The position numbers and the translations under genes were made by a program. The notes beneath the pieces are model-generated. The model was not told where the DNA came from, made no database searches, and saw only the letters and a program-made list of their open reading frames with translations. From the NCBI GenBank assembly GCA_003279935.1, contig QCGL01000013.1, positions 1-47,643 of the forward strand: DNA of 47,643 bases. Direction: 5' to 3'. Source of the stretch: Prochlorococcus sp. AG-388-A04 (GTDB lineage Bacteria > Cyanobacteriota > Cyanobacteriia > PCC-6307 > Cyanobiaceae). Of the stretch, positions 27,056 through 36,071 are shown piece after piece. Position 1 is the first letter of the stretch. Every line of letters starts with the position of its first letter.

Positions 27056-28170
27056 AAAACTGCTGCTTGGCCAGGAGTGATAGAGCTTTGGTTAATTTCG
27101 AAAATTAATTTAAACTCTTTAGTCATGTTGTTTTCATCTTTTACGGGAACTAAAATTCCTTTAACTGGCTCACTCCTATATCGTATTTGTGCTTCTACTT
27201 CTATTTCTTTTGAAGGTGCTTTAATTGAAACCCAGTTAACGTTTTTTATTAAGGCCTCTCTTTTAAAAAGGTCATTTTTATTTGCGACATAAACTATATT
27301 TTTTTGTTTATCTAAACTTTCCACGTATAAAGGCTCTGGCCAGGCAATACCCAAACCTTTTCTTTGCCCAATTGTAAAATGTTGAATACCATTATGAGTG
27401 CCAAGAATTTCCCCATTAATATGCTTAATTTTTCCCTCTTTAGGTTCAATATGATTATCAATAAATTTTTGCATAGATCCATAATGTTCAACTAAACATA
27501 GATCTTGACTTTCTGGTTTTTTTGCTGTTCTAAGTCCTAATCTTAAAGCCTCTTTTCTTGTCTCTTCTTTTTTAAGATTTCCAAGCGGAAGTATTAATCT
27601 GCTTAATACTTCTTGGGAAAGACTGTAAAGAAAATAACTCTGATCTTTATTTTTATCAGCCCCCCTTAGGAGTAAGAAATCCTTGAATTGGAGATTTTCA
27701 GCGTTTTTGATGTTCTCGGAACAAACTTTTTGAACTCTTGCGTAGTGACCAGTGGCAATATAAGTAAACTCTTCTTGTTTAATAACAAAATTGAGCATTT
27801 CTTCGAATTTTACATTTTTATTACACATCGAGCATGGAAGTGGAGTTAAACCCGATTCATATCCCTCAGTAGTCTTTTTAACTACTTCCCTTTCAAAAAT
27901 TAATCTTGAATCTAATATATTATGATTAATTCCTAAATCTTCACATAGACCTGCAGCGTCAACTAATCCTTCGGAACAACAAGAGCCCTCTCCTTTCATT
28001 AACCAAAGAGTTAGGCCTTCAACATTCCAACCATCTTCCATAAGAAGAGCTGCTGATAAAGAACTATCTACTCCACCTGAAAGACCAACAATAATTTTTC
28101 TTTGTTTTTTAGATTTATTATTGATAGAGGAACAGTTCTCTAATTTTTTATCCTTTAAAGTCTTTAACAT
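27001..28170 (-). CDS. mnmA: tRNA-specific 2-thiouridylase MnmA
   Basis: Thiolates U34 of Lys, Glu and Gln tRNAs. Seen: PP-loop [18 protein letters not shown] (about 26-43), the nucleophilic Cys116 in [31 protein letters not shown], the second cysteine in [13 protein letters not shown] and the beta-barrel C-terminus with [12 protein letters not shown]. An insert with [19 protein letters not shown] after the PP-loop is a form I associate with cyanobacterial MnmA. The N-terminal 24 residues are Lys- and Asn-rich and may be dispensable. ATG start; divergent from nnr. Confidence 0.95.
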   Translation of the reverse strand: MLKTLKDKKLENCSSINNKSKKQRKIIVGLSGGVDSSLSAALLMEDGWNVEGLTLWLMKGEGSCCSEGLVDAAGLCEDLGINHNILDSRLIFEREVVKKTTEGYESGLTPLPCSMCNKNVKFEEMLNFVIKQEEFTYIATGHYARVQKVCSENIKNAENLQFKDFLLLRGADKNKDQSYFLYSLSQEVLSRLILPLGNLKKEETRKEALRLGLRTAKKPESQDLCLVEHYGSMQKFIDNHIEPKEGKIKHINGEILGTHNGIQHFTIGQRKGLGIAWPEPLYVESLDKQKNIVYVANKNDLFKREALIKNVNWVSIKAPSKEIEVEAQIRYRSEPVKGILVPVKDENNMTKEFKLIFEINQSSITPGQAAVFYKDEILLGGGLICEFSK

Positions 28171-28215
28171 GGAATTTTAAAATTTTGAACAGTTTTTAAT
28201 TGCTTTGTACTAATT

Positions 28216-29784
28216 ATGAAAGAAATTGGATGGCCAACAATTGACTCTAAACATCTAGTTGTTTATTCAAAGCAAATGTTGGATTTAGAGAATGAAATTT
28301 TTTCTCAAGGAATGCCTCAAGAGGCGTTGATGGAAAAGGTTGGAATTCAGCTATCTAAATGGCTTTTGAAAAGAAAATCTCTTTTAAAGAATGGAGTAGT
28401 AGTTTTGTTAGGTCCTGGTCATAATGGTGGGGATGGGGCAGTAATTGCTAAAGAGCTTTTTTTAAAGGGATATCTAGTTAAATTATGGTGCCCATTTCCC
28501 TTAAAAAAAACATTAACGATTAATTATGTAAATTATCTTACATCTATTGGAGTAGAAAAATTAGGAGAACCTCCTAATCCTGAAGGGAATGACTTATGGA
28601 TTGATGCTATTTTCGGGAATAATCAAAAAAGAAAAGTTGATGAGGAATTAATTGAATTATTTGATAAAAAATTTGAAAAAAGGTCTGGCAAAGTTGTAAG
28701 CATAGATGTTCCAACGGGTTTATGTCCTAATTCTGGAAAACCATTTATGAAGAATGCTGTAAAAGCCGATTATAATTTGGTTGTCGGTCTTACTAAGATT
28801 GGATTATTACAAGATACTGCATTACCTTATGTTGGCGAATTACATCACATAGATATAGGTTTATCTAGAAGTCAATTATGTAAATTAGAAAGTAAGATTT
28901 TAAAAATTACTTATCAAGATTTTAGAACAATTAATCTTCCTTTTCTCCCAAAAAATTCAAGTAAATATAAGAGAGGCAGAACATTAATAATTGCGGGAAG
29001 TGAAAAATATCCTGGGGCAGCATATCTAGCAATAAAAGGTGCTATTTCAAGTGGGTCAGGATTTGTATCAGCGATTATACCTGATTTAGTTTCAAAATCT
29101 ATTTGGCAAGTTGAACCAGAAGCCGTAATTATAGGAAAACTTAGTAGCGACCCAAATGGAAATTCAATTTTATTCGATGCATTAAAGAATGTTGATTTTT
29201 CTGCTTATGATTCAATAGTTGTTGGACCAGGAATTGGTTTGAATGAAGATGATTGGGAAAAATCAACAGAGTACTTAGTAGATTTAAAAGGTTTATTGAT
29301 TCTTGATGCGGATGCACTTAATAGAATTTCTAAATCAAATTTGGGACCTAAATTTTTCTTAGAAAGAAAGTCTGAGACTTGGATTACTCCTCATAATAAA
29401 GAATTTGTGAGGTTATTCCCTGAGATTGAATGTACTAACAACGTTGAACTAGCTAAAAAAGCTGCAAAAGACTTTGATATAAGTATCTTATTAAAGGGAG
29501 CAAATAGTGTTATTGCCAATAATGAAAATGCTTGGCAACTTTTTGGAACTGATGCTGAGACTGCAAGAGCTGGTTTAGGAGATCTTTTATCTGGATTTAT
29601 TGGTGGATGTTCAGCAAAAGAGTTATCTTCTTTTAGAGATTATATTAGAACTGAATCTTTAGCAAAATACGTTTTTTTACACTCTTTGGCTGCATCAAAG
29701 TGTAAAAAAGGATCGAATGCTTCATTAATAGGGGCCAAATTATCAAAGTTGATGAGAAAAACAAAAACGAGGCTAATGTCATGA
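28216..29784 (+). CDS. nnr: Bifunctional NAD(P)H-hydrate epimerase/dehydratase
   Basis: Repairs damaged nicotinamide cofactors. The N-terminal YjeF_N epimerase domain (about 1-215) has GPGHNGGDGAVIAKELFLKG and SIDVPTGLCPNSGKP. The C-terminal ribokinase-like dehydratase domain (about 235-515) has GRTLIIAGSEKYPGAAYLAI, VGPGIGLNEDDW, LILDADALNRIS, WITPHNKEF and the catalytic Asp in GLGDLLSGFIGG. Just before that Asp the residues read ETARAGLGD where ATGGTGD-type sequence is more usual, a modest divergence. Length 522 is standard for the fused form. A hairpin-rich spacer and the sigma-factor gene follow. Confidence 0.95.
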   Translation: MKEIGWPTIDSKHLVVYSKQMLDLENEIFSQGMPQEALMEKVGIQLSKWLLKRKSLLKNGVVVLLGPGHNGGDGAVIAKELFLKGYLVKLWCPFPLKKTLTINYVNYLTSIGVEKLGEPPNPEGNDLWIDAIFGNNQKRKVDEELIELFDKKFEKRSGKVVSIDVPTGLCPNSGKPFMKNAVKADYNLVVGLTKIGLLQDTALPYVGELHHIDIGLSRSQLCKLESKILKITYQDFRTINLPFLPKNSSKYKRGRTLIIAGSEKYPGAAYLAIKGAISSGSGFVSAIIPDLVSKSIWQVEPEAVIIGKLSSDPNGNSILFDALKNVDFSAYDSIVVGPGIGLNEDDWEKSTEYLVDLKGLLILDADALNRISKSNLGPKFFLERKSETWITPHNKEFVRLFPEIECTNNVELAKKAAKDFDISILLKGANSVIANNENAWQLFGTDAETARAGLGDLLSGFIGGCSAKELSSFRDYIRTESLAKYVFLHSLAASKCKKGSNASLIGAKLSKLMRKTKTRLMS

Positions 29785-29835
29785 AAGAAACAATTATAAG
29801 GAGTTTTTTATAGTTTCTAACACATAACTACATAA

Positions 29836-29925
29836 TTAATACCTGAAATCTGAAGCAGGTATTAAATAATCGTGTATTTTCAAAAAAGTATAGGAGAGTT
29901 TTAATACCTCAATCTAGGTAAAAAA
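29836..29925 (+). promoter_or_regulatory. Candidate RNA switch or operator in the sigma-factor leader
   Basis: A perfect 10-bp inverted repeat TTAATACCTG (29836-29845) / CAGGTATTAA (29856-29865) with a 10-base loop is followed by a second copy of TTAATACCT at 29901-29909 and AGGTA at 29916-29920. The last element contains the probable ribosome binding site AGG, seven bases before the ATG at 29926. Two exclusive folds are possible. In one, the first hairpin forms and the second TACCT pairs with AGGTA, hiding the site. In the other, AGGTATTAA (29857-29865) pairs with the second TTAATACCT and frees it. A DNA operator with two half-palindromes is the alternative reading. Confidence 0.45.
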
Positions 29926-30867
29926 ATGGCTTCATCAGCAACAACATCAATTGAACCACAAAAAAGAAGAGGTAATGACCCTATTAGTTGGTATCTCTCC
30001 AACATAGGTCGAGTCCCTTTATTAACACCTGCTGAAGAAATTGAATTGGGTAACCAAGTTCAAAAAATGATGGTTCTAACTGAAGACGGTCAACTAAACG
30101 AAAAAACAAAAGAATTTACTCCTCAAGATAAAAGAACTATAAAAATTGGAAGAAGAGCAAAAGAGAGAATGATGAAAGCTAATTTAAGGTTAGTAGTTAG
30201 TGTTGCAAAAAAATATCAAGGTAAAGGTTTAGAACTTTTAGATCTTGTTCAAGAAGGTTCTTTAGGTTTAGAGAGAGCAGTTGAAAAATTTGATCCTACA
30301 AGAGGGTATAAGTTTTCTACCTACGCTTTTTGGTGGATTCGCCAAAGTATGACCAGAGCTATTGCCTGCCAATCCAGAACTATCCGTTTACCAGTTCATT
30401 TAAGTGAGAGACTTGCCACTATTAGAAAAATAAGTAGGGAATTAGCTCATAAACTTGGAGCAATGCCAAGTAGAATTGAAATTGCGGAAGCAATGGAAAT
30501 TGATGTAGAGGAACTTGATTCTGTATTGAGACAAGCTCTATCTACAAGCAGCTTGGACGCACCTGTAAATGGAGATGATGGCAGGAGTTTCTTGGGTGAT
30601 CTTATTGCAGATAGTAATAATGAAGAACCCCTAGACCAAGTTGAGCAAAAGATGCATCAAGAGCAGTTAGGGAAATGGTTAAGTCACTTAAGCGAACAAG
30701 AACAACATGTTCTGAAGTTAAGATTCGGATTAGATGGAAATGAGAGACATACCTTAGCAGAAATAGGTAGGTTATTAGAAGTATCGAGAGAAAGAGTAAG
30801 ACAAGTTGAACTTAAGGCTCTTAGAAAACTAAGAAATTTAACCAGAAAATTACCTAGTGGGATTTAA
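29926..30867 (+). CDS. Group 2 sigma-70 factor (RpoD-like)
   Basis: RNA polymerase sigma subunit. Region 1.2 is DPISWYLSNIGRVPLLTPAE (about 18-37). Regions 2.1-2.4 contain NLRLVVSVAKKYQGKGLELL and RGYKFSTYAFWWIRQSMTRA (promoter melting and -10 reading). Region 3 is present, and region 4.2 holds the helix-turn-helix around HTLAEIGRLLEVSRERVRQV. At 313 residues without a long region 1.1 it is a group 2, probably non-essential sigma, the class used for light, diel and stress responses in cyanobacteria. I cannot tell which named paralogue it is. The leader has paired inverted repeats over the ribosome binding site. It ends one base before pdhA, which converges. Confidence 0.94.
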   Translation: MASSATTSIEPQKRRGNDPISWYLSNIGRVPLLTPAEEIELGNQVQKMMVLTEDGQLNEKTKEFTPQDKRTIKIGRRAKERMMKANLRLVVSVAKKYQGKGLELLDLVQEGSLGLERAVEKFDPTRGYKFSTYAFWWIRQSMTRAIACQSRTIRLPVHLSERLATIRKISRELAHKLGAMPSRIEIAEAMEIDVEELDSVLRQALSTSSLDAPVNGDDGRSFLGDLIADSNNEEPLDQVEQKMHQEQLGKWLSHLSEQEQHVLKLRFGLDGNERHTLAEIGRLLEVSRERVRQVELKALRKLRNLTRKLPSGI

Positions 30868-30868
30868 T

Positions 30869-31906
30869 TTAATCTTCAGCCCAAATATATTTAGTTAATT
30901 CGTTAGAAGGCGGTTCTGGAGCATCTAAAGCATTTTTAACAGATTCAGAGATTTCTAAATCTATTTTTTTCTCTATGCTCTTTAATTCCTCCTCTTGAGC
31001 AAAATTGCCTTCTATCATCTGATTAGCTAATTTCTTAATAGGATCCCTTTTTGCCCAAAATTCTTTTTCTTCTTCAGCTCTTAATTCATCTGGATCAGCT
31101 AAAGAATGACCTCTGAATCTATAAGTTAAACATTCGAGTAAAGTTGGACCTTCTCCAGCTCTTGCTCTTTCAACAGCTCTTTGAGCAGCTCCTCTTACAG
31201 CTAATACATCCATACCATCAACTTCTTCACCATGCATCCCGAAAGCTGATGCTTTTCTCCATATTTCTGGGTTGCTTGTAGCTCTGTCATGAGCCATGCC
31301 AATAGCCCATTTATTATTTTCAACTACAAAAATTATTGGTAACTTCCATAATTGGGCCATATTCAAACATTCAAAGAATTGTCCATTATTACAAGTCCCA
31401 TCTCCAAAGAAAGCAGCTGTTACAGAGTCACTTTGATTGTCACCTGCGACTTCTTTTTTGTATTTACTTGAAAAAGCTGATCCCAAAGCAACTGGAATAC
31501 CTTCTCCAATAAAAGCATATCCTCCTAATAGATGATGCTCTTTTGAGAACAAATGCATAGAACCACCTCTGCCTTTACTGCATCCTGTTGCTTTACCAAA
31601 TAATTCACTCATGACTTCAAAAGATGGAACACCTGCACTAAGCGCATGAACATGATCGCGATAGGTACTACAAAACCAGTCATGCTTCCTTTTCATTGCA
31701 CCTATCACACCAGTGCTGATTGCTTCTTGGCCGTTATAAAGGTGTACGAACCCAAACATCTTTCCTCTGTAGTACATTTCAGCACATTTATCTTCAAATC
31801 TTCTACCAAGCGTCATATCTTCATAGAGAAATAATCCGGTTTCACGATCTAACTTCGCTTTTTTAAAGTCTTGAAGATTTGAAATTCTCTCTACGTGTGT
31901 TTCCAA
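30869..31906 (-). CDS. pdhA: Pyruvate dehydrogenase E1 component, alpha subunit
   Basis: Thiamine-diphosphate-dependent decarboxylase subunit producing acetyl groups for acetyl-CoA. The ThDP and magnesium motif is [20 protein letters not shown] with the following [11 protein letters not shown] (GDG-N about 26 residues later). The regulatory-loop region [15 protein letters not shown] and the N-terminal [19 protein letters not shown] are typical. Length 345 fits heterotetrameric E1. The start is TTG at 31906; the next Met (residue 31) would remove conserved sequence. No E1-beta or E2 gene is adjacent, so the complex is encoded at scattered sites. LpdA at 20911 is the likely E3. Confidence 0.95.
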   Translation of the reverse strand: METHVERISNLQDFKKAKLDRETGLFLYEDMTLGRRFEDKCAEMYYRGKMFGFVHLYNGQEAISTGVIGAMKRKHDWFCSTYRDHVHALSAGVPSFEVMSELFGKATGCSKGRGGSMHLFSKEHHLLGGYAFIGEGIPVALGSAFSSKYKKEVAGDNQSDSVTAAFFGDGTCNNGQFFECLNMAQLWKLPIIFVVENNKWAIGMAHDRATSNPEIWRKASAFGMHGEEVDGMDVLAVRGAAQRAVERARAGEGPTLLECLTYRFRGHSLADPDELRAEEEKEFWAKRDPIKKLANQMIEGNFAQEEELKSIEKKIDLEISESVKNALDAPEPPSNELTKYIWAED

Positions 31907-32055
31907 GAAAATACCTTAATGAAGTTTTGATTTGTTAACATTCTAAGCTTCAATGGTCGATTTTCATGTTTTTTTTTAATAACTCTCCAAGACCTTATGA
32001 AAAAAAAATATAAATTGATAAAATTCATCTAAAGGATTTTCAATAGGATATTTGT

Positions 32056-34164
32056 TTGGAACTTCCATTAGACCACTTTCGTTTAATAGGTGTAAGCCCC
32101 TCAGCAACATCTGAGGAAATATTAAGAGCTTTCCAATTGCGCTTGGATAAAACTCCTGATGAAGGATTCACATACGAGGTTTTAACTCAAAGATCTGAAT
32201 TGCTAAGACTTACTGCGGATTTGCTTACAGATCCAGATAGTAGGAGAGATTACGAAAATTTATTACTAAATGGAGCATCAGGTTTAGATTTATCTTCCAA
32301 TAGAGAGGTTGCAGGATTAATTCTCCTTTGGGAATCTGGCTCTTCTAAAGAAGCCTTTAAAATAACAAGAAAAGCATTGCAACCCCCTCAAACCCCTGCT
32401 TTGGGGAGCAGCAGAGAAGCTGATCTTACCTTGTTAGCTGCTTTGACATCTAGAGATGCTGCGATACAAGAGCAAGATCAAAGATCTTACTCAAATGCTG
32501 CAGATTTTTTACAAGAAGGTATACAGCTTCTTCAAAGAATGGGCAAGCTAGCGGAATTTCGGAAAACTCTTGAGGAGGACTTAGTGTCACTTCTCCCGTA
32601 TAGAATTCTTGATTTGTTAAGTAGAGATTTAAATGACTATGAGTCGCATAAAAAAGGTTTAGGTATGCTGGAAAATTTAATCATCAAAAGGGGTGGATTA
32701 GAAGGAAAAAATAAATCTGAATATAATGATTATCTAAATCAGCAGGAATTTGAATCTTTTTTTCAACAAATAAAGCCATTCTTGACTGTTCAGGATCAGA
32801 TAGATTTATTTTTAGAATTACAAAAAAGAGGTTCAAGTGAAGCTGGATTTTTAGCCTTTTTATCGTTAACAGCAATTGGTTTTGCAAGAAGAAAACCTGC
32901 AAAATTGTTCGAAGCTCGAAAAATATTAAAAAAACTAAATATATCAGGACTTGATTCAATGCCATTAATTGGTTGCCTAGATTTGCTTTTGGCAGATGTT
33001 GACCAATCCTCAGCAAGATTTTTAAGTAGTTCCGATGAGAAGTTAAGAGATTGGTTAAATAATTATCCTGGAGAAAAATTAGAAGCAATATGTATTTTTT
33101 GTAAAAATTGGTTAGAAAATGATGTTTTGATTGGTTATAGGGATATTGATTTAAAAGAAGTCGATTTAGATTCTTGGTTTGAAGATAGAGAAATCCAAGA
33201 ATTTATTGAGCAAATAGAAAAGAAGTCAAATAGAAGTGTATCTAAGTCTGGGACTCAAAATCAATCGAATTTTAAGGTTCAAGAATCTCCAAAAGATTTA
33301 AGTAAGGATCCTGATTTCAATTCAGATAATTTTGAAGAAGGCCGATTACCTTTGCCTGGGGGAGTAAAAAAAGATGATCAAGAAGTTATTGAAGAAAATA
33401 TATATACAGATGAGATTATTAAAAATAAATCAATAGAGTTTTATAAGTACGCAATAGAAAAGATTGCCGAATTAAAATTTGTATTTGGAGAAGCGTTAGA
33501 GAATTATAGAATATTTAATAAATCTCCCTACCTAACATATCTTTATGCGTTTATAATTTTATTCGCTTTTGGCATAGGAGTGGGACTTTTAAGAAATAAT
33601 TTTAAAAAACCTCCACAGGAAAAAGAAATAATTGATAGCTCATTATCGATAAATGAAAATAAGAATGTCTTTAATAAAGTTTTAAACCAAGACGATAAAA
33701 AAAAAGTTCTCAATAAATCAAAAATTATTCTCCCAGAAAATACAGAAAAAATTTCATTTTCAGGAGGAGAAATAAGAACTGCTTCTCCCTCCTTAGAACA
33801 AATTGAATATCTAATTAATACATGGCTAGTAAATAAAAGTAAATTTCTAGCAGGAACAAGTGAAATTAATTTATCAAAGATAGTTCAAAATGATTTGATT
33901 AATAGATTAACGAAGGAAAGACAACTTGATATTCAAAAAGGTATCTACAAAAATATAAGCACTAATGTTGAAAACATTGTACTTTTAACTCAAACTGCAT
34001 CCAGAATATCAGTATCAGTTAACTTGAAATATACAGAAAAAATTTTTAAAACAGATGGAGAATTTATAAATGAAACTACTTTTACTCCTTTTTTGAAAGT
34101 TAAATATATTTTAGGTTTCTCTAATAACTCCTGGAAATTAGTTGACTATATAAGTGGTGTTTAG
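32056..34164 (+). CDS. ftn2: Ftn2/ZipN (ARC6-like) cell division protein
   Basis: Cyanobacterial Z-ring organiser, ancestor of plastid ARC6. The N-terminal J-like domain begins ELPLDHFRLIGVSPSATSEE (residues 2-21) and continues with DLLTDPDSRRDYE. A long helical cytoplasmic region (about 80-400), an acidic and polar linker, one membrane span (about 493-512, YLTYLYAFIILFAFGIGVGL) and a C-terminal IMS/DUF4101 domain (about 580-702, EYLINTWLVNKSKFLAGTS) follow. The cytoplasmic part should bind the FtsZ C-terminal peptide. The TTG at 32056 is the only start that keeps the conserved N-terminus. It is encoded far from ftsZ. Confidence 0.94.
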   Translation: MELPLDHFRLIGVSPSATSEEILRAFQLRLDKTPDEGFTYEVLTQRSELLRLTADLLTDPDSRRDYENLLLNGASGLDLSSNREVAGLILLWESGSSKEAFKITRKALQPPQTPALGSSREADLTLLAALTSRDAAIQEQDQRSYSNAADFLQEGIQLLQRMGKLAEFRKTLEEDLVSLLPYRILDLLSRDLNDYESHKKGLGMLENLIIKRGGLEGKNKSEYNDYLNQQEFESFFQQIKPFLTVQDQIDLFLELQKRGSSEAGFLAFLSLTAIGFARRKPAKLFEARKILKKLNISGLDSMPLIGCLDLLLADVDQSSARFLSSSDEKLRDWLNNYPGEKLEAICIFCKNWLENDVLIGYRDIDLKEVDLDSWFEDREIQEFIEQIEKKSNRSVSKSGTQNQSNFKVQESPKDLSKDPDFNSDNFEEGRLPLPGGVKKDDQEVIEENIYTDEIIKNKSIEFYKYAIEKIAELKFVFGEALENYRIFNKSPYLTYLYAFIILFAFGIGVGLLRNNFKKPPQEKEIIDSSLSINENKNVFNKVLNQDDKKKVLNKSKIILPENTEKISFSGGEIRTASPSLEQIEYLINTWLVNKSKFLAGTSEINLSKIVQNDLINRLTKERQLDIQKGIYKNISTNVENIVLLTQTASRISVSVNLKYTEKIFKTDGEFINETTFTPFLKVKYILGFSNNSWKLVDYISGV

Positions 34165-34210
34165 GATTAGCTATTACTATCATCTATAATATCTAAATAA
34201 ATAATTATAA

Positions 34211-35638
34211 ATGATGTTTGATGAACTCTCTTCACGTTTTGAAGATGCCGTTAAGGGTTTAAGAGGTGAAGCCAAAATTAGCGAAAATAATATTGATGAT
34301 TCTTTAAAGCAAGTTAAAAAAGCATTATTAGATGCTGATGTTAGTTTATCGGTGGTTAAAGAATTTGTTTCAGAGGTAAAAGATAAAGCTGTTGGAGAAG
34401 AAGTCGTAAGAGGTGTTAATCCCGGACAGAAATTTATAGAAGTAGTGAACAAAGAATTAATAAATATTATGGGAAATGAAAATTCCCCATTAAACGAAAA
34501 AGAGACCCCACCTACTGTTATTTTGATGGCAGGTTTACAAGGTGCAGGAAAAACAACAGCAACAGGCAAGTTAGGCCTTTATTTGAAGGAAAAAAATAAA
34601 AAGGTTTTATTAGTGGCAGCTGATATTTATAGACCTGCAGCTGTTGAACAACTTAAGACAATTGGTAATCAGTATGATTTAGAAGTTTTCTCAGCGAAAG
34701 AAAAAGATAGTAAGCCTGAAGAAATAGCAAAAAATGCTTTGATTTATGCTAATGCAAATAATGTAGATACCTTAATTGTTGATACCGCAGGAAGATTGCA
34801 AATAGATGAATCAATGATGAGTGAAATGGTTCGAATCAAAGAAGTTACAAAGCCTGATGAAGTTTTGCTGGTTGTTGATTCTATGATTGGACAAGAAGCA
34901 GCTGACTTGACGAAGTCATTTCATGAAAAAGTGGGGATATCGGGGGCAATATTAACTAAGTTAGATGGCGATTCAAGAGGAGGAGCTGCACTTTCAATAA
35001 GAAAAATAAGTGGAAAACCAATAAAATTCATAGGAACTGGTGAAAAGATAGAAGCATTGCAGCCATTCCATCCTGAGAGAATGGCAAGCAGAATTCTGGG
35101 CATGGGAGACGTATTAACACTTGTAGAAAAGGCACAAAAAGAAGTTGAGCTTGCTGATGCGGAAGTAATGCAAAAGAAACTTCAAGAGGCAACTTTTGAC
35201 TTTAATGATTTTGTTAAGCAAATGAGATTAATGAAGAGAATGGGATCACTTGGAGGCTTAATTAAATTAATACCAGGGATGAATAAAATTGATGATGGAA
35301 TGATAAAAAATGGGGAAGAACAATTAAAAAAAATTGAATCAATGATATCTTCTATGACTTTAGAAGAAAAGCAAAAGCCAGAAGTTCTTGCGGCTCAACC
35401 ATCAAGAAGACAAAGGATTGCACAAGGCAGTGGATATCAAGCAAAAGATGTTGATAAGGTACTTGCTGATTTTCAAAGAATGAGAGGTTTTATGAAACAA
35501 ATGTCAAATGGTGGAATGCCAGGAATGGGTGGAATGCCAGGAATGGGTGGAATGCCAGGAATGGGTGGAGGGAATGGTAATAAATCATTTAAAAAACAAA
35601 AATCAAATAAAAAGAAAAAAGGATTTGGGGATTTATAG
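34211..35638 (+). CDS. ffh: Signal recognition particle protein Ffh (SRP54)
   Basis: GTPase that binds signal peptides and the SRP RNA (encoded at 7548). N domain FDELSSRFEDAVKGLRGEAK; G domain with LMAGLQGAGKTTATGKLGLY (P-loop), LIVDTAGRLQIDESMM and LTKLDGDSRGGAALSIRKIS; methionine-rich M domain from about residue 325 with KQMRLMKRMGSLGGLIKLIP. The C-terminus holds three exact copies of the hexapeptide GGMPGM and a lysine-rich tail. Two adjacent ATGs (34211, 34214) are possible starts. rpsP follows after 54 bases, an order (ffh-rpsP) also seen in other bacteria. Confidence 0.97.
   Translation: MMFDELSSRFEDAVKGLRGEAKISENNIDDSLKQVKKALLDADVSLSVVKEFVSEVKDKAVGEEVVRGVNPGQKFIEVVNKELINIMGNENSPLNEKETPPTVILMAGLQGAGKTTATGKLGLYLKEKNKKVLLVAADIYRPAAVEQLKTIGNQYDLEVFSAKEKDSKPEEIAKNALIYANANNVDTLIVDTAGRLQIDESMMSEMVRIKEVTKPDEVLLVVDSMIGQEAADLTKSFHEKVGISGAILTKLDGDSRGGAALSIRKISGKPIKFIGTGEKIEALQPFHPERMASRILGMGDVLTLVEKAQKEVELADAEVMQKKLQEATFDFNDFVKQMRLMKRMGSLGGLIKLIPGMNKIDDGMIKNGEEQLKKIESMISSMTLEEKQKPEVLAAQPSRRQRIAQGSGYQAKDVDKVLADFQRMRGFMKQMSNGGMPGMGGMPGMGGMPGMGGGNGNKSFKKQKSNKKKKGFGDL
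35510..35563 (+). repeat. Perfect 18-bp tandem repeat, three copies, in the ffh M domain
   Basis: The unit GGTGGAATGCCAGGAATG occurs three times in a row without a mismatch and encodes Gly-Gly-Met-Pro-Gly-Met. It lies in frame near the Ffh C-terminus. DNA-level identity of all copies points to recent slippage or conversion, so copy number may differ between strains without breaking the frame. Confidence 0.95.
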
Positions 35639-35692
35639 TTTATAAATAGCTACCTTCAAATGATATTATTAATGAATCTGTACTAATTTAAA

Positions 35693-36037
35693 ATGATTAA
35701 ATTGCGCCTTAAGCGCTTTGGAAAGAAAAAAGAAGCAAGTTTCAGGATCGTTGCGTGCAATAGTACTTCCAGAAGAGATGGAAGACCTCTTCAAGAATTA
35801 GGTTTTTACAATCCAAGAACTAAAGAAACTAGGCTTGACACAGAAGCATTAAGAATCAGACTTACTCAGGGAGCACAACCTACCGATGTTGTAAGAACTT
35901 TACTTGAAAAGGGTGGATTATTAGAAAAGAAAGTTAGACCTTCTATTGCTATTGGTAAAGCTAAATTAGAAAAAGAAAAGATTGAAAAGGCCAAGAGCAA
36001 AGAAGTTGAAAACGATAGTAAAGAAGCAGAAAGCTAA
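35693..36037 (+). CDS. rpsP: 30S ribosomal protein S16
   Basis: Small-subunit protein needed for 30S assembly. The typical start is [20 protein letters not shown], followed by [20 protein letters not shown] and a WNPRT-like FYNPRTKE. The conserved core is about 80 residues; the last 35 residues are a Lys- and Glu-rich tail ([15 protein letters not shown]) that lengthens the protein to 114, a common cyanobacterial variation. It lies between ffh and phoH, with short gaps suggesting one transcript. Confidence 0.97.
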   Translation: MIKLRLKRFGKKKEASFRIVACNSTSRRDGRPLQELGFYNPRTKETRLDTEALRIRLTQGAQPTDVVRTLLEKGGLLEKKVRPSIAIGKAKLEKEKIEKAKSKEVENDSKEAES

Positions 36038-36071
36038 AAAATTGTTAAATTTAATTTTACATAATACTTAA

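Noticed and set aside
29786..29818. AGAAAC/GTTTCT hairpin after nnr as a terminator
   Set aside because: The arms are only six bases, the loop is long and no T-run follows.
34180..34569. 129-codon minus-strand frame inside ffh
   Set aside because: Antisense shadow of the conserved Ffh N and G domains, with a low-complexity Ser/Thr/Leu composition.
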